DNA from: Macrolepiota albuminosa
Lineage: Eukaryota; Basidiomycota; Agaricomycetes; Agaricales; Agaricaceae
Direction: 5' to 3'
Assembly: GCA_027475525.1 (NCBI GenBank)
Contig: JAMWFC010000052.1
Coordinates: forward strand, 124,001-188,000
Length of the DNA stretch: 64,000 nt
The translations under genes were made by a program, and so were the position numbers. This document shows positions 1 through 12,849 of the stretch, in pieces (within the stretch, counting starts at the first letter, position 1; each line of letters begins with the position of its first letter). Below the pieces are notes generated by a model that saw only the letters and a program-made list of their open reading frames with translations, searched no databases and was not told the origin of the DNA.

Positions 1-990
1 GAAAATTTGTGACGAGACACGTTCAGTCTAGCTGCATTAATAAATATCTACGTCTTGTCATGTCATGGACTCTCTATATGAAGTACCTTGAAAGAGTTCC
101 TTGTAGCTGACCATATCAACAACCTTAATTCGGTTACGACAGGTGTGGCCCATAATTATACTTTTGCATTATCCATCACATCAAAGGGTGTGATCTGTGG
201 CACTCTCAGTTATACATCTACAATGGGGTTTATTTTGTTCTCATAGGGCTTCTCAATGTTCGATGCAAATTTTCTGTTGACAGCGAATTACTTCCGATTA
301 GCAAACACGGGCATCGATATTTTCACCCCCATCAGCGGGCTGATCGCGTTATTCCAGGTTGTCATATCGAATACTTATCCTGTGCTTTATACTGTACAGC
401 TTCAAGGATCCTGGTCTTTTATCGGAAGAAAAGACACTTGTTGTATACGCGATTGAAGTCAGTCGCCCCCTCAGGTCAAAGTATGAATTTGATCAGGTAC
501 ATAGACAAATACATTGCTGTGCTGCTATCGCTGCTAAGCACCCCGTACTTTACTAGCTAGCTGCTCTTGGAGGGCACACATTTCCAAGATTTTGCCCTCT
601 GTCCGTGAAACTTAGCACAGACTCAAATGAAAAGCTTGCCTTAGACGCGACAAAGAAATCTTATCTGTGCTAAGAGATTCAATTCAAATGATGTTACACA
701 GATTTTATTTATCAGGGGACCAATGGATGCAAATGTTAATGTTGTGTAGATGCAGTGTGTGTGAGATATTGTTTGTAATGATATATGAGACAGAAGAAAA
801 GGGTATGAAACGCTGAGGGGCCGAGGAGGCGAAAAAAAAGCATCTCAGCCGAGTCAATTCATCCCTAATCCCCTGGAGAGAGATGCAAAAAAAAAAAAAA
901 AATGATGCGAAGAAAACCGATGAAACGTCCGAATCTTTGCGATTGATTTAACACTTCGAAGTCAGACCAAGATGTTTCAGTAACATCTCG
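1..990. other. Intergenic region downstream of the ATPase gene
   Basis: No convincing gene is seen. Bases 1-230 and 700-990 match, in inverted orientation, the sequence between the ATPase copy and the GH17 gene at 17718-18250. Position 1 therefore lies just beyond what would be the 3' end of another GH17 gene left of the window. Bases about 248-697 have no counterpart in the other arm. A poly-A run lies near 886-901. Confidence 0.6.
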
Positions 991-3900
991 TCACAATGAC
1001 AGATGACCTGTCCGTCTACCGTAAATCTTTCTGAAGAACTTGAGTTCTGGCTTGTTTATGATCCCAGCCTTCCGGGCATCATATGCTGGACTGACTGTGG
1101 GTAAGACCTCCAACTTATCAAGAAGGCCAAGCTTCATGAAGACCTTTTCGAAGGGTTCGTTAGGCATGACACGTATTAGCATACCGAGAGGAATTGGCGC
1201 AAAGCCCAGAGCAAGTGAGATACCCCATTCGCGACCCGCAATTCTTCTGACTTGGAACGCATCACCGCCTTTGAAAATGACTAGAGTTTGCACACCAATT
1301 TCTGTAAAGAAAGACATTCGTGTCAGTCATATGTCACACACAAGAACGAAAGACAAACAAACCAATGAGTGTGATGGCCAAGAACCATCTATTCCTCAGG
1401 ATACCTTCGAAGATATTGAGTGTTCTGTCGAGCTGCCTGCAGTTGATACAGTTGGAAATTTGAGCAAAGACGAAAGCATTGAACACAAGAGTCTTGACAA
1501 TGAGATCAGTATCTTGAGTGTTGCCACTAAGACTAAGACCCGAGATCCTAGGTCCAAGGAAGTGAAAGATCAACGTGAAAGCAATCTGATAAATCGACTG
1601 GATGAGAATCTGCTTGTACATGTCCGTTGTCAATAGAGGCCTTGTCTTCTTGTAGGGCCGCTGATAGAGGAGCGTGTCCGAGGGGCGATCTATCAAAAGA
1701 GCCAACGCCGCAAAAGGGTCCATGATGAGGTGGATCCACAGCAACTGGACTGCGGACAGAACCGACGAGGCTTTGATACTTGCCACCGCCGATGGGAAAG
1801 TGGTAGCAACAACGGTGACAATGGTTGAGAGCTGAAATTGAAGTAACTTGCGCACAGCGTCATTGAAACAACGGCTCCATACAATGACCTTCACGATCGA
1901 AGTAAGATTGTTATCCATCACTGTGATATCGGATTCTCCCTGCACGACTTCCGTACCAGTAATGCCCATAGACAGATGAATGTCTGCTGCCGTCAGAACA
2001 GATCCATTGGAAGTAACAAAAGCCACCCGTCCGAAATTTTTGAGGGCATGGACCAAAACGCTCTTATCCTCGGGTGAGGCACGAGCGAGCACCTGCAGCT
2101 TCCGAGCGGTACGAAGTCGTTCTTCCTCCGTGCCTTTGCTAAAACTCGGGCCCTCCATAACGAGAGCGTGAGGACCATTTAATACACCACAGTGGTGAGC
2201 AAGTGAGCGAGCGGTGTGAAGATTGTTCCCAGTAGCCATCTTCAGAGTCACAGCTGCATCGTGGCAACTCTTCACCATTTCTTCGACACCGGGACGAAGT
2301 TCATCTTGGATAGCGAATATGGAAATGAGTGTCAAGTCCTGAGCAAGACACGAGTATTCTACCTGCAGGATGGTTTTTAGCAAAGATAAAATGAATCATC
2401 CAAGCAGCTTACCCTGGAAGGCCACTCATCTAGATCTTTATAGCATATGGCAATGCATCGGAGCATATCCTTTGAGTAACAAATGATTGTGTCACTGAAT
2501 TTCTTTTCCTCATAAGACCCAATCGGCCTTGTTTCTACCTTGTGGTCTTTCGGTCCTCTTCCGGAAGTAGAAGGCGCAACGACATAGGTTGTGCTTTTTT
2601 TCAAGAGAATTTCCGATGCGCCCCTGAAATAGACTCGATATCCACCACCAAGTAGACAGACGACGACACACATCCCCTTGCGTTCTCTCGAGAAGGGAAC
2701 CGTTTGAACTCTGAGTACCTTTTCTCGTGTTTCCTCGAACTCTCTGACGTGCAAACGTTTTGCAAACTTCAGCAGGGCCGTTCCGGTTTGGTTCTCAACA
2801 CACATCAACTTTCCCGTTGCCGGATCTGCCGCAGAGTTAACCTCGATCGCGTCAATGATGAGTTCGCACACTGCAAAGGGCAATACTAAAACGAGCTGAT
2901 CGTGATCGACAATAACATCCGGAGAAGTAACATCCGACCCTGTGCTAGAGCTCTGTTCGTCCTCTCTAGCGTTATGCTGCGTCGACTGTTGGCTGAAATA
3001 AATGTGACCGGGCTTGCCATGGATACCAATAGATGCCGCGACGACTTCCATCTTGTTTTCAGTGAGCGTCCCTGTCACAGCTGTGCAAACAACCGAGACG
3101 TCTTCCATAGATTCAAAAGCAGATAAAGAGCGGACCAGAAGGTTTTCATCCTTCATTCGTTTCGTAGCAAAGGCCAGAGCTAGTGTCACAGCGAGAGGAA
3201 GACCTAGAAATACAATAGTGATGAGACAAAGACGAAGACAAATAAGATATTTTAGAAACGTACCCTCGGGTACGGCGACAACGATGAGAGTCACCGATAT
3301 AATTAAGATGTTGACAAAAGCAATGCCCTTCTCGTTCGCCGTACGCACCGGATTGTTCTGGCCAAGTTGGACAAAAAACCGAATCATCAGTGCAGTGAAA
3401 AGGATCAAGCCGGCGAGTGAACCAAGTTTTGCAATCAGTCCTGCCAGCGCGTTGAGCTTGATCTGCAATGGTGTGGTTTCTGAATCAGACTGCAGCGCTG
3501 TCAAAAGATTTTTTATCAAAACGATGTCAAATAAGGAGCAGAATAACTGACCTATCATTATCCGTCCATGAAATGATTTCGTTCCAACCGCTATAACAAC
3601 GTATCGTCCAACTCCTTCGAGGACTTTACTCCCAGAGACAACGAAACAATCGGTATGTGCTGGCAAGTGACCATCTAATGGAGTTCAACACAAGATCAGA
3701 ACGTTAATGGAACTGAAACCCAAAAAAAAAGAGACCACCTCTTTTGATGAACTCCATGCACTCTTCGTAACTCAACTTTCGCATAGCATCAGACTCTCCA
3801 GTGGCACCTGCCTCGTCGCATCGCACATGTTGGCCGGAAATAAAAACACCATCACAGGGAACTACTTCTCCTGGTTCAAGAAAGGCAATGTCGCCGACAA

Positions 3901-5250
3901 CGACTTCCTGGAAGCATATATTTAAAGTTGTGAGCATTGTAAAACGGAGGATGACAAACTTTTGAATCGATGAAACATTCGACTCCGTTGCGAATAATCT
4001 TGACTCCACGTTCCTCCTTCTTGTCATTGAGTTGCTTGAATTGACGTTCCTTTTGCCAGTCATTGAGAGACCCCACGATTACCTGTGGCGCAAGGATATT
4101 CAGGTTTTTGAGAGGGAAAAGAATGAAAGTCAGGACTTACGACAATAGCAATTGCAACCATTATAGCAACACCTTCGACCCAATCAACTGGAGCTTCTCC
4201 CGGTGGCCGAGGAGTGCCAAAGTCCTGGAAAAGTCCTAGCGCCAGAGATATGACAGCGGAAATGAAAAGTAAAACGAGGACTTTAGCATTGCGATCTGAC
4301 CACATGAGGAAAAGAAACGACTTCGTCGGTCTTTGAGGTAGAAGGTTTGGACCGTAAACCCGTCTTCGCTCGTTGACAGAGGCGTCAAGAACATCGGGGC
4401 TCGGTTGTGCATCGGGCTGCTCTATCCTCTCCTCTTCTCTCCCCTGCGTTATATCACGTCGCTGTGACGCGCCTTGACTTGAGCCCCATCGCCGAACCTT
4501 GGTATTCTTCTTGTCCGCCCTTTCTATATCCCTTTGCTCCTGATCCTCCGCAGCCTGACACGCAAGGGCACCTGAATTGTCAGCGAGGGCTTTCTTGTTC
4601 AGCCCTCTCTCGCCGTCAGTTCCCAGACCTTTGAGAAGCGCCTGAGTACCACCCAAATGACCCATTGCTGCAAGGTCACGCGGTGGGTTGACTAGGTGCG
4701 CAAGTTGGAAGGGTTTGAAAGAAAACGGATAAGGATTGAATTTCTTGTCGTGGTCAAGTTCCCGCTGGTACGCAGTCCGTTCGTCAGCCTCTCCTCCTCT
4801 TGTTGTCCTTCTCTTTTCATAGTCGGAAGAAACACTGGGAGAATGAGCATCAACGCGGAGTGTTTCGTGGCCCAAATCTGAGTGTTCGCGTAATGAAGCG
4901 TCGTGATTGTCTGCAAAGGTTGTCCCAGAAGTTCCAGAAGCAACACTTGGCCTACGCGAGTAGCCATCTATGGGGTCGTTGTTCTGCAGGTCCTTTGAGG
5001 TCGCAAAGCGATCCGACTCCCCTGATTGTACAGCTGAGCGGGTAGAAAGAGCCGGAGAGGGTGTAGGGATGTATAACGAAGACCTCTCAAGTGAAGATCT
5101 TTCCCCGCGCTGTACAGCAGTGGGGGTCGACGGAGAACGGAGAGGGTAGGGAGAGAGCAGAATATTCTGGGAGGAAGCTTGGGAGCAAAGATCACGACTA
5201 CTTGTGTTGTCGACCTCAATGGAGGGGACATCGGAAGCGCGCGGGGACAT
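991..5250 (-). CDS. Calcium P-type ATPase-like protein with lost catalytic motifs (PMC1-family pseudo-enzyme candidate)
   Basis: A multi-exon gene whose exons read openly from the ATG at 5250 to the stop at 991. GT-AG introns fall near 4139-4082, 3910, 3700, 3550, 3264-3206, 2410 and 1370-1312. It resembles fungal vacuolar Ca2+-ATPases (PMC1/PMCA class). There is a long disordered N-terminus, then the family signature PFSFKPFQLAHLV, TM1-2, the actuator motif ATGES, TM3-4 with VPEGLPLAVT, the nucleotide domain, and TM5-10. Key residues are changed: DKTGT reads AVTGT (near 3076-3090), TGDN reads TGNN, TGDGxND reads TSNGSVL, and in TM6 the usual N..MDT reads H..MDP. In this family the DKTGT Asp is the phosphorylated residue, so ATP-driven transport is not expected. 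Expression and any role are unknown. The family call is firm; exact exon borders are less so. Confidence 0.8.
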
Positions 5251-5723
5251 TTCCCTTCACTTGGCCATGGCTTGAAAAGTTGCTTGCTCTATATGCAATG
5301 ATATAGGCCAATCCCCTTTGGGAAACCGAGCCGGATCAATCACTGCACACCATAGGGACCCTACTTGATTTCCCACTGTTCACTCCCTGCCCTACTCCTG
5401 CGCACTGTTCCTCCTCACTCCCACATACTTCAGATGATTGACTCAAGTGACCATCACCGCTCTAAATTTGGTCAAACCATGTCATTGTGCACAATTCTTC
5501 AATCTGAACACTGCCTTCACCGATCATTAGGGTACTTCTACGCCGCCTCTATTTTTTTCACAAATTTCCATGCTTTAGGTCCATGAATAGACCATGCGCA
5601 TATCATCCACACTCGGATACAGTATAAATAAGATGCGTACGTTAGCTTGGGGTGTTTGACGTTCGAATCAGAGCGCTTCAAGACCATTTTGCCTCTTGTG
5701 ACAATAGAAGACGACCTCATCCG
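5251..5723. other. Intergenic, probable promoter of the ATPase-like gene
   Basis: No gene is seen. Part of this stretch (around 5365-5400, with the TTGATTTCCCACTGTTCACT string) is echoed around 6440-6470 beside the ATPase remnant, so the ancestral promoter region was duplicated together with the gene. Confidence 0.4.
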
Positions 5724-7224
5724 TCAACCACGAATATTGGTGAATGTTCCAAGGTTTTGTCTGACGATATTCACGGTATTACTCCAAGCTTCGCCTTCCG
5801 TGCTGACGGTGGGCAATGTTTCGGGCCTTCCAAGAAATCCAAGCTTCTTAAAAACTCTCAAATGGTTCGTTGAAGAGAAAAGAGACACAACACGCAGTGC
5901 GAGTGAGAGGCCCCACTCACGACCTTTAAGCGTTGTGACTTGGAACGCATCGCCGCCGACGAAAAGAATCAAGATTTGCACACCAATTTCTGTCGAGGCA
6001 TGTCAATAACTCCGTATGTCAAGATAAGAAAAGAAGTGAATAACCGATAAGTGTGATGCCCGAGAAATATCGATTCCTTAGCATTCCTTCGAAAACGTCG
6101 AGTTTTTTATCTAGTCGCCTAAATTCAACGACTTGGAAATCTGAGCGAAGACAAAAGCATTGAACACAAGAGTCTGGACGGTCAATTTCGTATTTTTCTC
6201 TTGTTTGACGTCACCAAGATATGAAGTCCAAGAAAGTGGAAGATCAAGATGATTATGACCTGATAAATAGACTGGATGAAAATCTGTTTGTACATGTCCG
6301 CCTCTGTTCACTCCCGCCATCCGGAAATAAGAGCGTATACATTCAAACAAGATGCCACAAATTCGATGTTCCGTTTAGATCGAAGATATGCCTCCGAAAG
6401 TATCATGAAAACTGCTAAACATGCACACGCCAGTCTGTCCACTTGATTTCCCCACTGTTCACTCACGCAACGAGGAAAGTTCCAATACCCAAAACTACAA
6501 AACACGAACACCGCCTCCGGCACAACGAACACCTAATTACATTATTGGAGTAGAGTACAAACATTATGCTCAAGTCTTTTTTACGATGGCTAGGGCAAAC
6601 TGGCTGGGTATCTGAGTAACACAAAACCCCTTAAGGACAGTGAACACGATGATGATGATGATAAAATCTGTTTAACGCCGGCAAGCTACAAGGAGCTAAG
6701 AGGCGGGCCGATAGGGAGCAGCGTCGTATGTATCGATGTATTTGTATAAGTTTATGAGTAGAACTTTTCCTCCTCTTGTTGTCCTTATCTTTTCATAATC
6801 GGAAGAAACACTGGGAGAACGACCATCAACGCGGAGTGTTTCGTGGCCTGAGTGTTCGCGTGATGAAGCGTCGTGATTGTCTGCAAGGGTTGTCCCATAA
6901 ATCCCAGAAGCAAAACTTGGCCTACGCAAGTGGCCATCTATGGGGTCATTGTTCCAGGTCCGTTGAGGTTGCAAATCGTACTTGCCCTGAATGTATAGAT
7001 GAGTGGGTAGAAAGAATCGGAGAGGGTGGGTGGATGTTTAACGAAGACCTGTCAAGTGAAGATCTTTCATCCCCGCTCTCTATAGCAGTGGGGGTCGATG
7101 GAGAACGGACAGCGTAGGGAGAGAGCAGATTATTCTGGGAGGAAGCTTGTGGTTGGGAGGAAAGATCACAAGTACTTGTGTTGCCGACCTCAATGTGAGG
7201 AATATCGGCAGCACGTGAGGACAT
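5724..7224 (-). pseudogene. Internally deleted remnant of a third ATPase-like copy
   Basis: Two ends of the ATPase gene are present without the middle. 7224 to about 6740 matches the N-terminal disordered exon (begins MSSRAADIPHIEV, compare MSPRASDVPSIEV at 5250). About 6350 to 5724 matches the last transmembrane exons (QTLVFNAFVFAQIS and GGDAFQV). The actuator, phosphorylation and nucleotide domains are absent. Within the N-terminal part a 2-nt deletion near 6950 (ACCTGGAACAAT against ACCTGCAGAACAAC in the intact copy) shifts the frame. It cannot encode a working pump and is best read as a decayed duplicate. Confidence 0.8.
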
Positions 7225-7335
7225 TTTATGTATGATATGAATGGGGAAAGGCTGTGCAATCCCCTTTGGGAAACCGAGCTGGATCAATCACTGGTCAAAC
7301 ATGCCAAAACATGCACACACCACTAGGAAAATCTT

Positions 7336-7733
7336 AACCCACGTGTGCACCGTACAAACTGGTGTTGTTACGCCAACCGAACCCAGGTAACCTGAAACGG
7401 GATCGTGATCATATTCTGATGTAAATGGAGAACCAAATGACAGACCTCGGACATCGTAAATCTTGGCCATGATGTTGTCCACAGAGTCATTGACTTCGTT
7501 ACCTTTTGTGAGGCCCAGTATCGGCCGGCACCATATTTCGCATAAGCGGTACGGAAAGTTTGTACGTCGTTGCTAGACAGAGAAAATATAGTCAGCCTAT
7601 CTGGATCCACAATAACAGCACTTGATTCGGATAAGACTCGCAGCGATTGTACTCCCAAGATATTCGGCTGATTATAAGAGACACGTTGATGTAGCTGGGA
7701 ATGTATTTTGTCTTTGTCTTTGTCGTTGGATCG
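7336..7733 (-). pseudogene. Fragment of a GH17 beta-1,3-glucanase gene
   Basis: Closely similar to 18750-19135 of the intact GH17 gene. It contains the exon segments reading NDVQTFRTAYAKYGAGRY and YLGSVGVTTPV. One base is missing relative to the intact gene (CCCAGTATCGG near 7513 against CCCAGATATCGG near 18943), so the frame is lost before the catalytic GNEVND motif. The 5' exons and the 3' exon carrying the nucleophile are absent. It lies just upstream of the ATPase remnant on the same strand. Confidence 0.8.
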
Positions 7734-7887
7734 GACTTTTGTACTCGTCATGTGATATTCCTTCCTAGTTGGGAATACATATCAGTCTCGCACTACACCA
7801 CAGCTATCTTTTCCTTTCTACCAATCTTTTTTCACACCCGTCCATTCTCCAAACTTACTACTCAGAATAGCGAGGGCTCCAATTCTC

Positions 7888-9789
7888 ATGGATGACCTTA
7901 ATCCGGATGAATGTAGAAGTCTTCGACCGCATGTCGTATGGCCTTGGACGAAAAACAAGATAATGCCTCATTGGTTAAAGGACAAGTTCACAGTGTCATT
8001 TCTGTGAGTAATATCATATGATCGTAATCCACCATCTCATTGCAGATGCCATAGGTCTATGCTTTTCTCGCCTGCGTCTAATCGCTCGGTCATGGACTCC
8101 TCTGCTGTTGCAAACAGAAGATCAGAAGATGGGCGAGAAATCATTGAAGTTTTCTTGTTTCGCCTTATCCACCTTCTGACAACAGCACATAATAGTCAGA
8201 TCAGTCACGATGACTCACAAAAAGCAATTACTTATCTTAGCGAAATTACTTCTACTTTTTCACCTTCACAAATCGACATCTCCCTCTTTTCTGAGCCTTT
8301 ATCCATCTTAGCTGGCACGAGTTACGAAGGAAACATTTCACTGCAAGTACAAGCGAGCTGTCTACTGGTGCTCCATAAGCACCTTTCTATGCTATCGTCT
8401 TCTCCCAAAGTGACTTTACCGAAGCAATCTCATATGATTTTCTTTTTGAGTTTGCAAGCCGATCAATCGCTGCAGGAGGTAGACTCAACTCGTCGAATGT
8501 TGGAACATGAACTCTTAGGCTACTTACCAAGCGGAGCGCACATCGAACGTATTCTCCAATCTCTCATAACCTATCTCCATGCTATCGACTCTAGTTCTCA
8601 GGCCATTGTCGCGTTATGGAAAAATTCGTATGCGAAGTATGAAGCTACTAAAGATGTTGTCGGAGACTGGTTATGCTACCTGGCTCAATTTCAGAAGATC
8701 GTACGATCTAATTCACCCTTACTCAAAGGAGAAGATCTCTTGTCAGTATCTTTCCAAAATATTCCACTCCTTCCTGGGAAACCCTGGAGTCTTCTGGCTC
8801 TCACCGTTATGGGTTACATGCGTCACACAAACGTCTACCCATTGCTTCCAGAGTTTTTTCATCGTGATTTTTCGTCGAGGTCGAATCCAGTAGAGTTCTG
8901 GTTCCCCTTTCTTAAAGACGCAGACGAAAGATGGATATCAGAGACGTTCGCTCGAGAACTTCGGCCACTTGTATCTGCCTTGAATCTGTTTCTCCAACAT
9001 GGAGGTTTGGCAGTGCAGGTTCAAGACCATTCTTGGTCTAGTTCCTACGACATGATGGATATCCTTCATTATTCCCTCGTTCGTTCTTTGCCGCAGATGC
9101 CGACAAAGGGGTTTCCATTTTCCCTTCTAGCTTCGATTATCTATGCAACATTCAACGAGTGCGAGATGAGAGCGCTTTTCGATCTGGTTTCTGTCCTCCA
9201 ACGCTCCAATTTCGGTCGGTGTAGTGCTGAAGAAGTTCGGATTGTGGCTGGACCAATAATCGCTGAAACATTATGCATATTCCAGCAGTTCTTTTTGAAC
9301 CATATCAAAGGACCGTTGTTGTTCTCCTTCGGTGTCCTCCAGAAGCTCTTGAATTGGGAACGGGAAGGAAGTACGTTCCCGTTTTCCGACAAGAATATGG
9401 AATATATCGTGAGAAACCTTTTTCGGAAAATCCTGCAAGAACAAAATCTGCTCGTTCCCTTGGTTTCTGATTGCGTTGACAACACAAGAAGTATGGAGTA
9501 TGAAGACGGGCACTCAGTGTCAGGAAGGGCAGTGAACCCTGCGTCAACAGATTCACCAATAATATTTTATGACCTTCAAGACTTGAATATAGCTCTAGCA
9601 CAGCCTGACACTCTTGCCGAGAAACTAACGGACATATTGTCAGTTGCCTATACCACCCAAAAATCAAAGATTTGGGAGGAAGGAAATTACCGGAGAGTAA
9701 AAGCCGAAGAAAAGGATGATATCTGTTTACGTATAATGGAAGGGAGAAAGATGTCAAGATACATGGTAGGTATGTTTAAACTCTATTGA
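7888..9789 (+). CDS. Hypothetical protein, two exons
   Basis: Not recognised. Exon 1 (ATG at 7888 to 8003, 116 nt) joins exon 2 (8046 on) across a 42-nt GTGAGT...CAG intron and keeps frame, adding MDDLNPDECRSLRPHVVWPW and further residues ahead of the long open frame. The product is about 618 residues, largely helical-looking with many Leu/Ile, with no signal peptide, obvious membrane segment or catalytic motif. The frame stops at 9789 directly after a good donor (GTATGT at about 9771). An alternative is one more intron to TTTGATAAG, with a short final exon ending at 9891. It is the only apparently intact gene between the ATPase duplicates and lies between transposon debris and pseudogenes. 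Confidence 0.65.
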
Positions 9790-9899
9790 GTAGTCTTCCT
9801 TATAACTATTTTTGTTTGATAAGTCTCATTGACTTCACTTGTTTCCCGTTTCAAACGGGAGCAATGTTTACACAGATCAATATTGATGTGAAATGTGTA

Positions 9900-12840
9900 G
9901 CTTGCTTTTTGTAAAGTAGTAGACTGAAATCTGAACTGAACTTGTATTATTTCAACTTCCACAATTTCACAGAGTACGTGGGGCAATAGTCACACTCACG
10001 CGCACTTCGTAAAAGTAGTTATAATTTTAATAGATTTCATTTGAAGGAAAACTTAAGTTCACACTTGAAATGGGCTCAAAAAGTATTATTACTAGATGCC
10101 CGAAGTCAATCTATTTGCTTCTGGCCTAAGATGTCCACTCTCTGGGGACTCCAAGCTGTGGCAAGGTGATTGCTTGCCTGACTCCCCTGAAATCCCATCC
10201 CTTTTATACATATTCCTTCTATGCACAGACCATTGCATGTATTGGTGTTGTTTTGTCATGTCACCCATGCCCAGTCTTTTGGTTGCTGCATTATCAAGTC
10301 TGGGTGCTCAGGTATTGCTCCTGCCGGTGCTGAACATATGTGGTTACCCAGTTCCTGGCTGGACCTTCCTCCATTGCCGAGTTACCCTCCTGACCTCCCC
10401 TTCTTCCCTTCCATTTCCCTCCTCTTGAGTCTTCTTAGGGTGCTTTGTCATTGCTTTGTAGTCATGGTGGGCTGCTTCATAGAGGGAGGTCATGGTTGAG
10501 AGAGTGCAATGTGTTTTGGAACAGAGTGTCAGACTGATGGGTGTGCTGATGCATGATGTTGGCTTTGATGGGGATTTGATCTTGGAATTTATGCCAAGAT
10601 CATGTCCCTGCTGAGCACTACCACCTCTCAGCTATTGCCATCCCATCGACTTTGATTGTGACTTTCCCACCACATGTTTACTGCTTCTGTTGGCTGGTGG
10701 TTCACTGTTTCATGGGTCAGAGTTGGTTCTTTTTGTGAGCTTGCCCTGAGTTTATGGTTTTCAACTCTCACGCTTACAGTTTTCAGGGCTTGCTTAGGGT
10801 ATATTGGGACTTTTTGCTCTTTTTGAGGCAGACATATCACCTTCCCTGCACCATAAAATGGCTGTTCCCAGCCATCTTAAACAGTTTGGGAAGTTGGTTC
10901 CTGACTATTTTTGTCCTCTCAGGTAAACTTAAAATTTTTCTCCTTATCACAGTAGGTAGAAAAAAAATAAATTTTCTTTTCTCTAAACCTCTCTTTGCAC
11001 TCAATTGCTTCTGCCCCTGTCCTTTTTAAAAGCCACCAGAGAGCCTGCCAAGGTATTATAGCCCCTTCTGGTGCTCCCACTGCTCCTTGCAAGACAACTG
11101 CTACCAAGTCTTGTGCCCAGGTTGTAATTACAACCTCTCCACTGAAACTTGTCACTACTCCCATGTGCACTATGCCCAGACCTCCTGATTTCTATGGCAT
11201 GCTTCAGCATGCCATCAAGTGAGATGTGAACAAGGTTGTTACCTCTGCCTTGAGGCTTCTCTTGTTTGCAGAGGCTGTCACTGGCTTATGCACTACTGTC
11301 AAATTGTTCCTAGGAACTCCTGCCAATCATGCTTACTAACTGGGTAGCATTGGCTTGGTCCATCTTTCCTTCCCATTCTCTACTCTCTCTGCTTAACCCC
11401 CTTTCAGCATGTTTCTGACAAAAGCTAGTACCCTCAGCTCTCCAACCAGAAAATCCTCTATAAGGCATTTTCTGACATTCTTCTATTGCTAGATTGCAGT
11501 GTTAGTGAGGAGTCTAGTGATGTAAAGGTGTTCTCTTTGTTTGCTGGAAAGAGCTTGAGAAGGCATGTTTGCATTTCCTGGCTCTGTCTTCCCCTTTGAC
11601 TCTTTTTGTTTCACAGGCTTGCTACTGAGCTCAAGACAAGAATGTCAAGATGCTTGGTACATCTACTTCTTGTCCTGTCAAATGTTGTGCTAATGTAAGT
11701 CAGCTTGCAAGCTTGACCTTGTTGCTTGCCATCTGGATACTTTGATGTTGACCATCAACCCTCCTCAGACCAAATCCAATAGCAAAGCAAAAACAAAAAA
11801 GCTTAAAATTATGCCTTCTTTGAGTGCCTTCTTTTACATGCTTCTTTTGTCATTTTTTTTCTGACTGCCTTGTTTTTAGCCACTTATAAGCCTGGTTTGG
11901 AGGCAGTTGTCTTCTTCCTGGAACAAGTCAACCTTGTTCTAGATGGGGTTCAACTTGCCAAAGATGGTGAGACTGTTTCCCATACCATTCTCCAAAAGCA
12001 TTGGAATACCATTGATCTGGTCTTCAAACGTTCAAGCTTATGTCTGAACAGCTGCACCGTTTGGACAATGCTTGAGGCCCTTCCAATGTCAATTAAGCAG
12101 GTTCTTGGCTTGATGCCCTCCAAGTCTTGCTTATGATAAGTCAAGTCTAGTGGTGTTTCTTCTTTTGTTTTCTCACTTTAATTTTAAAACTTGTAGTCTG
12201 ATGTCAATGACTCAGACATTGAATTTCAAGATCCTCCTCAGGAGAAATCTGAAGACTCTGTAGAGATATAAGCACCTCCCTCATTGTAAGTATCAGCATT
12301 GCCTTTGCCTAGTGTAGCCTTTAAAAAATTTTCCCCCTTCTAACTCATAGTATTCCCAATATATTCCTTTGCTTTGAAATGGCAGGATTTTTAAGTTTAT
12401 TTTTATTATTAAATAATAAAAGAACTTTTCAAATCCTTCTGCCAATTTTTGTAGTTTTTCTTCTCCCCTAGGAGTTTGAACTCCAATGCCAGCACCCCAT
12501 GCTTATGTTTACTCAAAACTCTGTCTCTTGCCCAATTTCAAACTCAAGCATTGGCATATTGTGCCAACATCCAATTTTCTATTAAGTCATGGACTTGGTT
12601 TGTACTTGAAAATTGGTGCTTTGTGCCATGTTCCATTGTTACTTAGCCAATTACTGACTTAGTTTGAGGACTCATCCCATGTCTGAGTAGTAGCCATCCT
12701 GACTGGGCTGATACCACTGCTTGGGTAGTCATGCCTGCTGTCAACACTCTTCCACAGTATAGTCAAAAGCTCAGAATAGATCTGACTGTATTATTTTCTT
12801 TGAAATATATACTTTAGTTCATCTGATTTTGACTTAGTCT
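9900..12840. mobile_element. Decayed repeat-derived sequence, CpG-depleted
   Basis: No intact gene. The sequence is rich in TG and CA and nearly free of CG, unlike the genes on either side. Short coding-like pieces occur on the plus strand, for example 10995-11222 (ending RPPDFYGMLQHAIK) and 11870-12136, interrupted by stops. They read like a mutated retroelement gag or accessory region, but I cannot assign a family. It abuts a gypsy pol remnant that lies in the opposite orientation. Confidence 0.5.
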
Positions 12841-12849
12841 GTTTGTGGC

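Noticed and set aside
1040..1636. 198-codon plus-strand ORF over the ATPase 3' end
   Set aside because: Antisense shadow of the ATPase exons; no recognisable protein, and the same shadow appears antisense to the inverted copy.
10096..10499. Two overlapping plus-strand ORFs near 10.1-10.5 kb
   Set aside because: Hydrophobic, Cys-rich composition expected from TG/CA-rich CpG-depleted DNA; no domain or splice structure.
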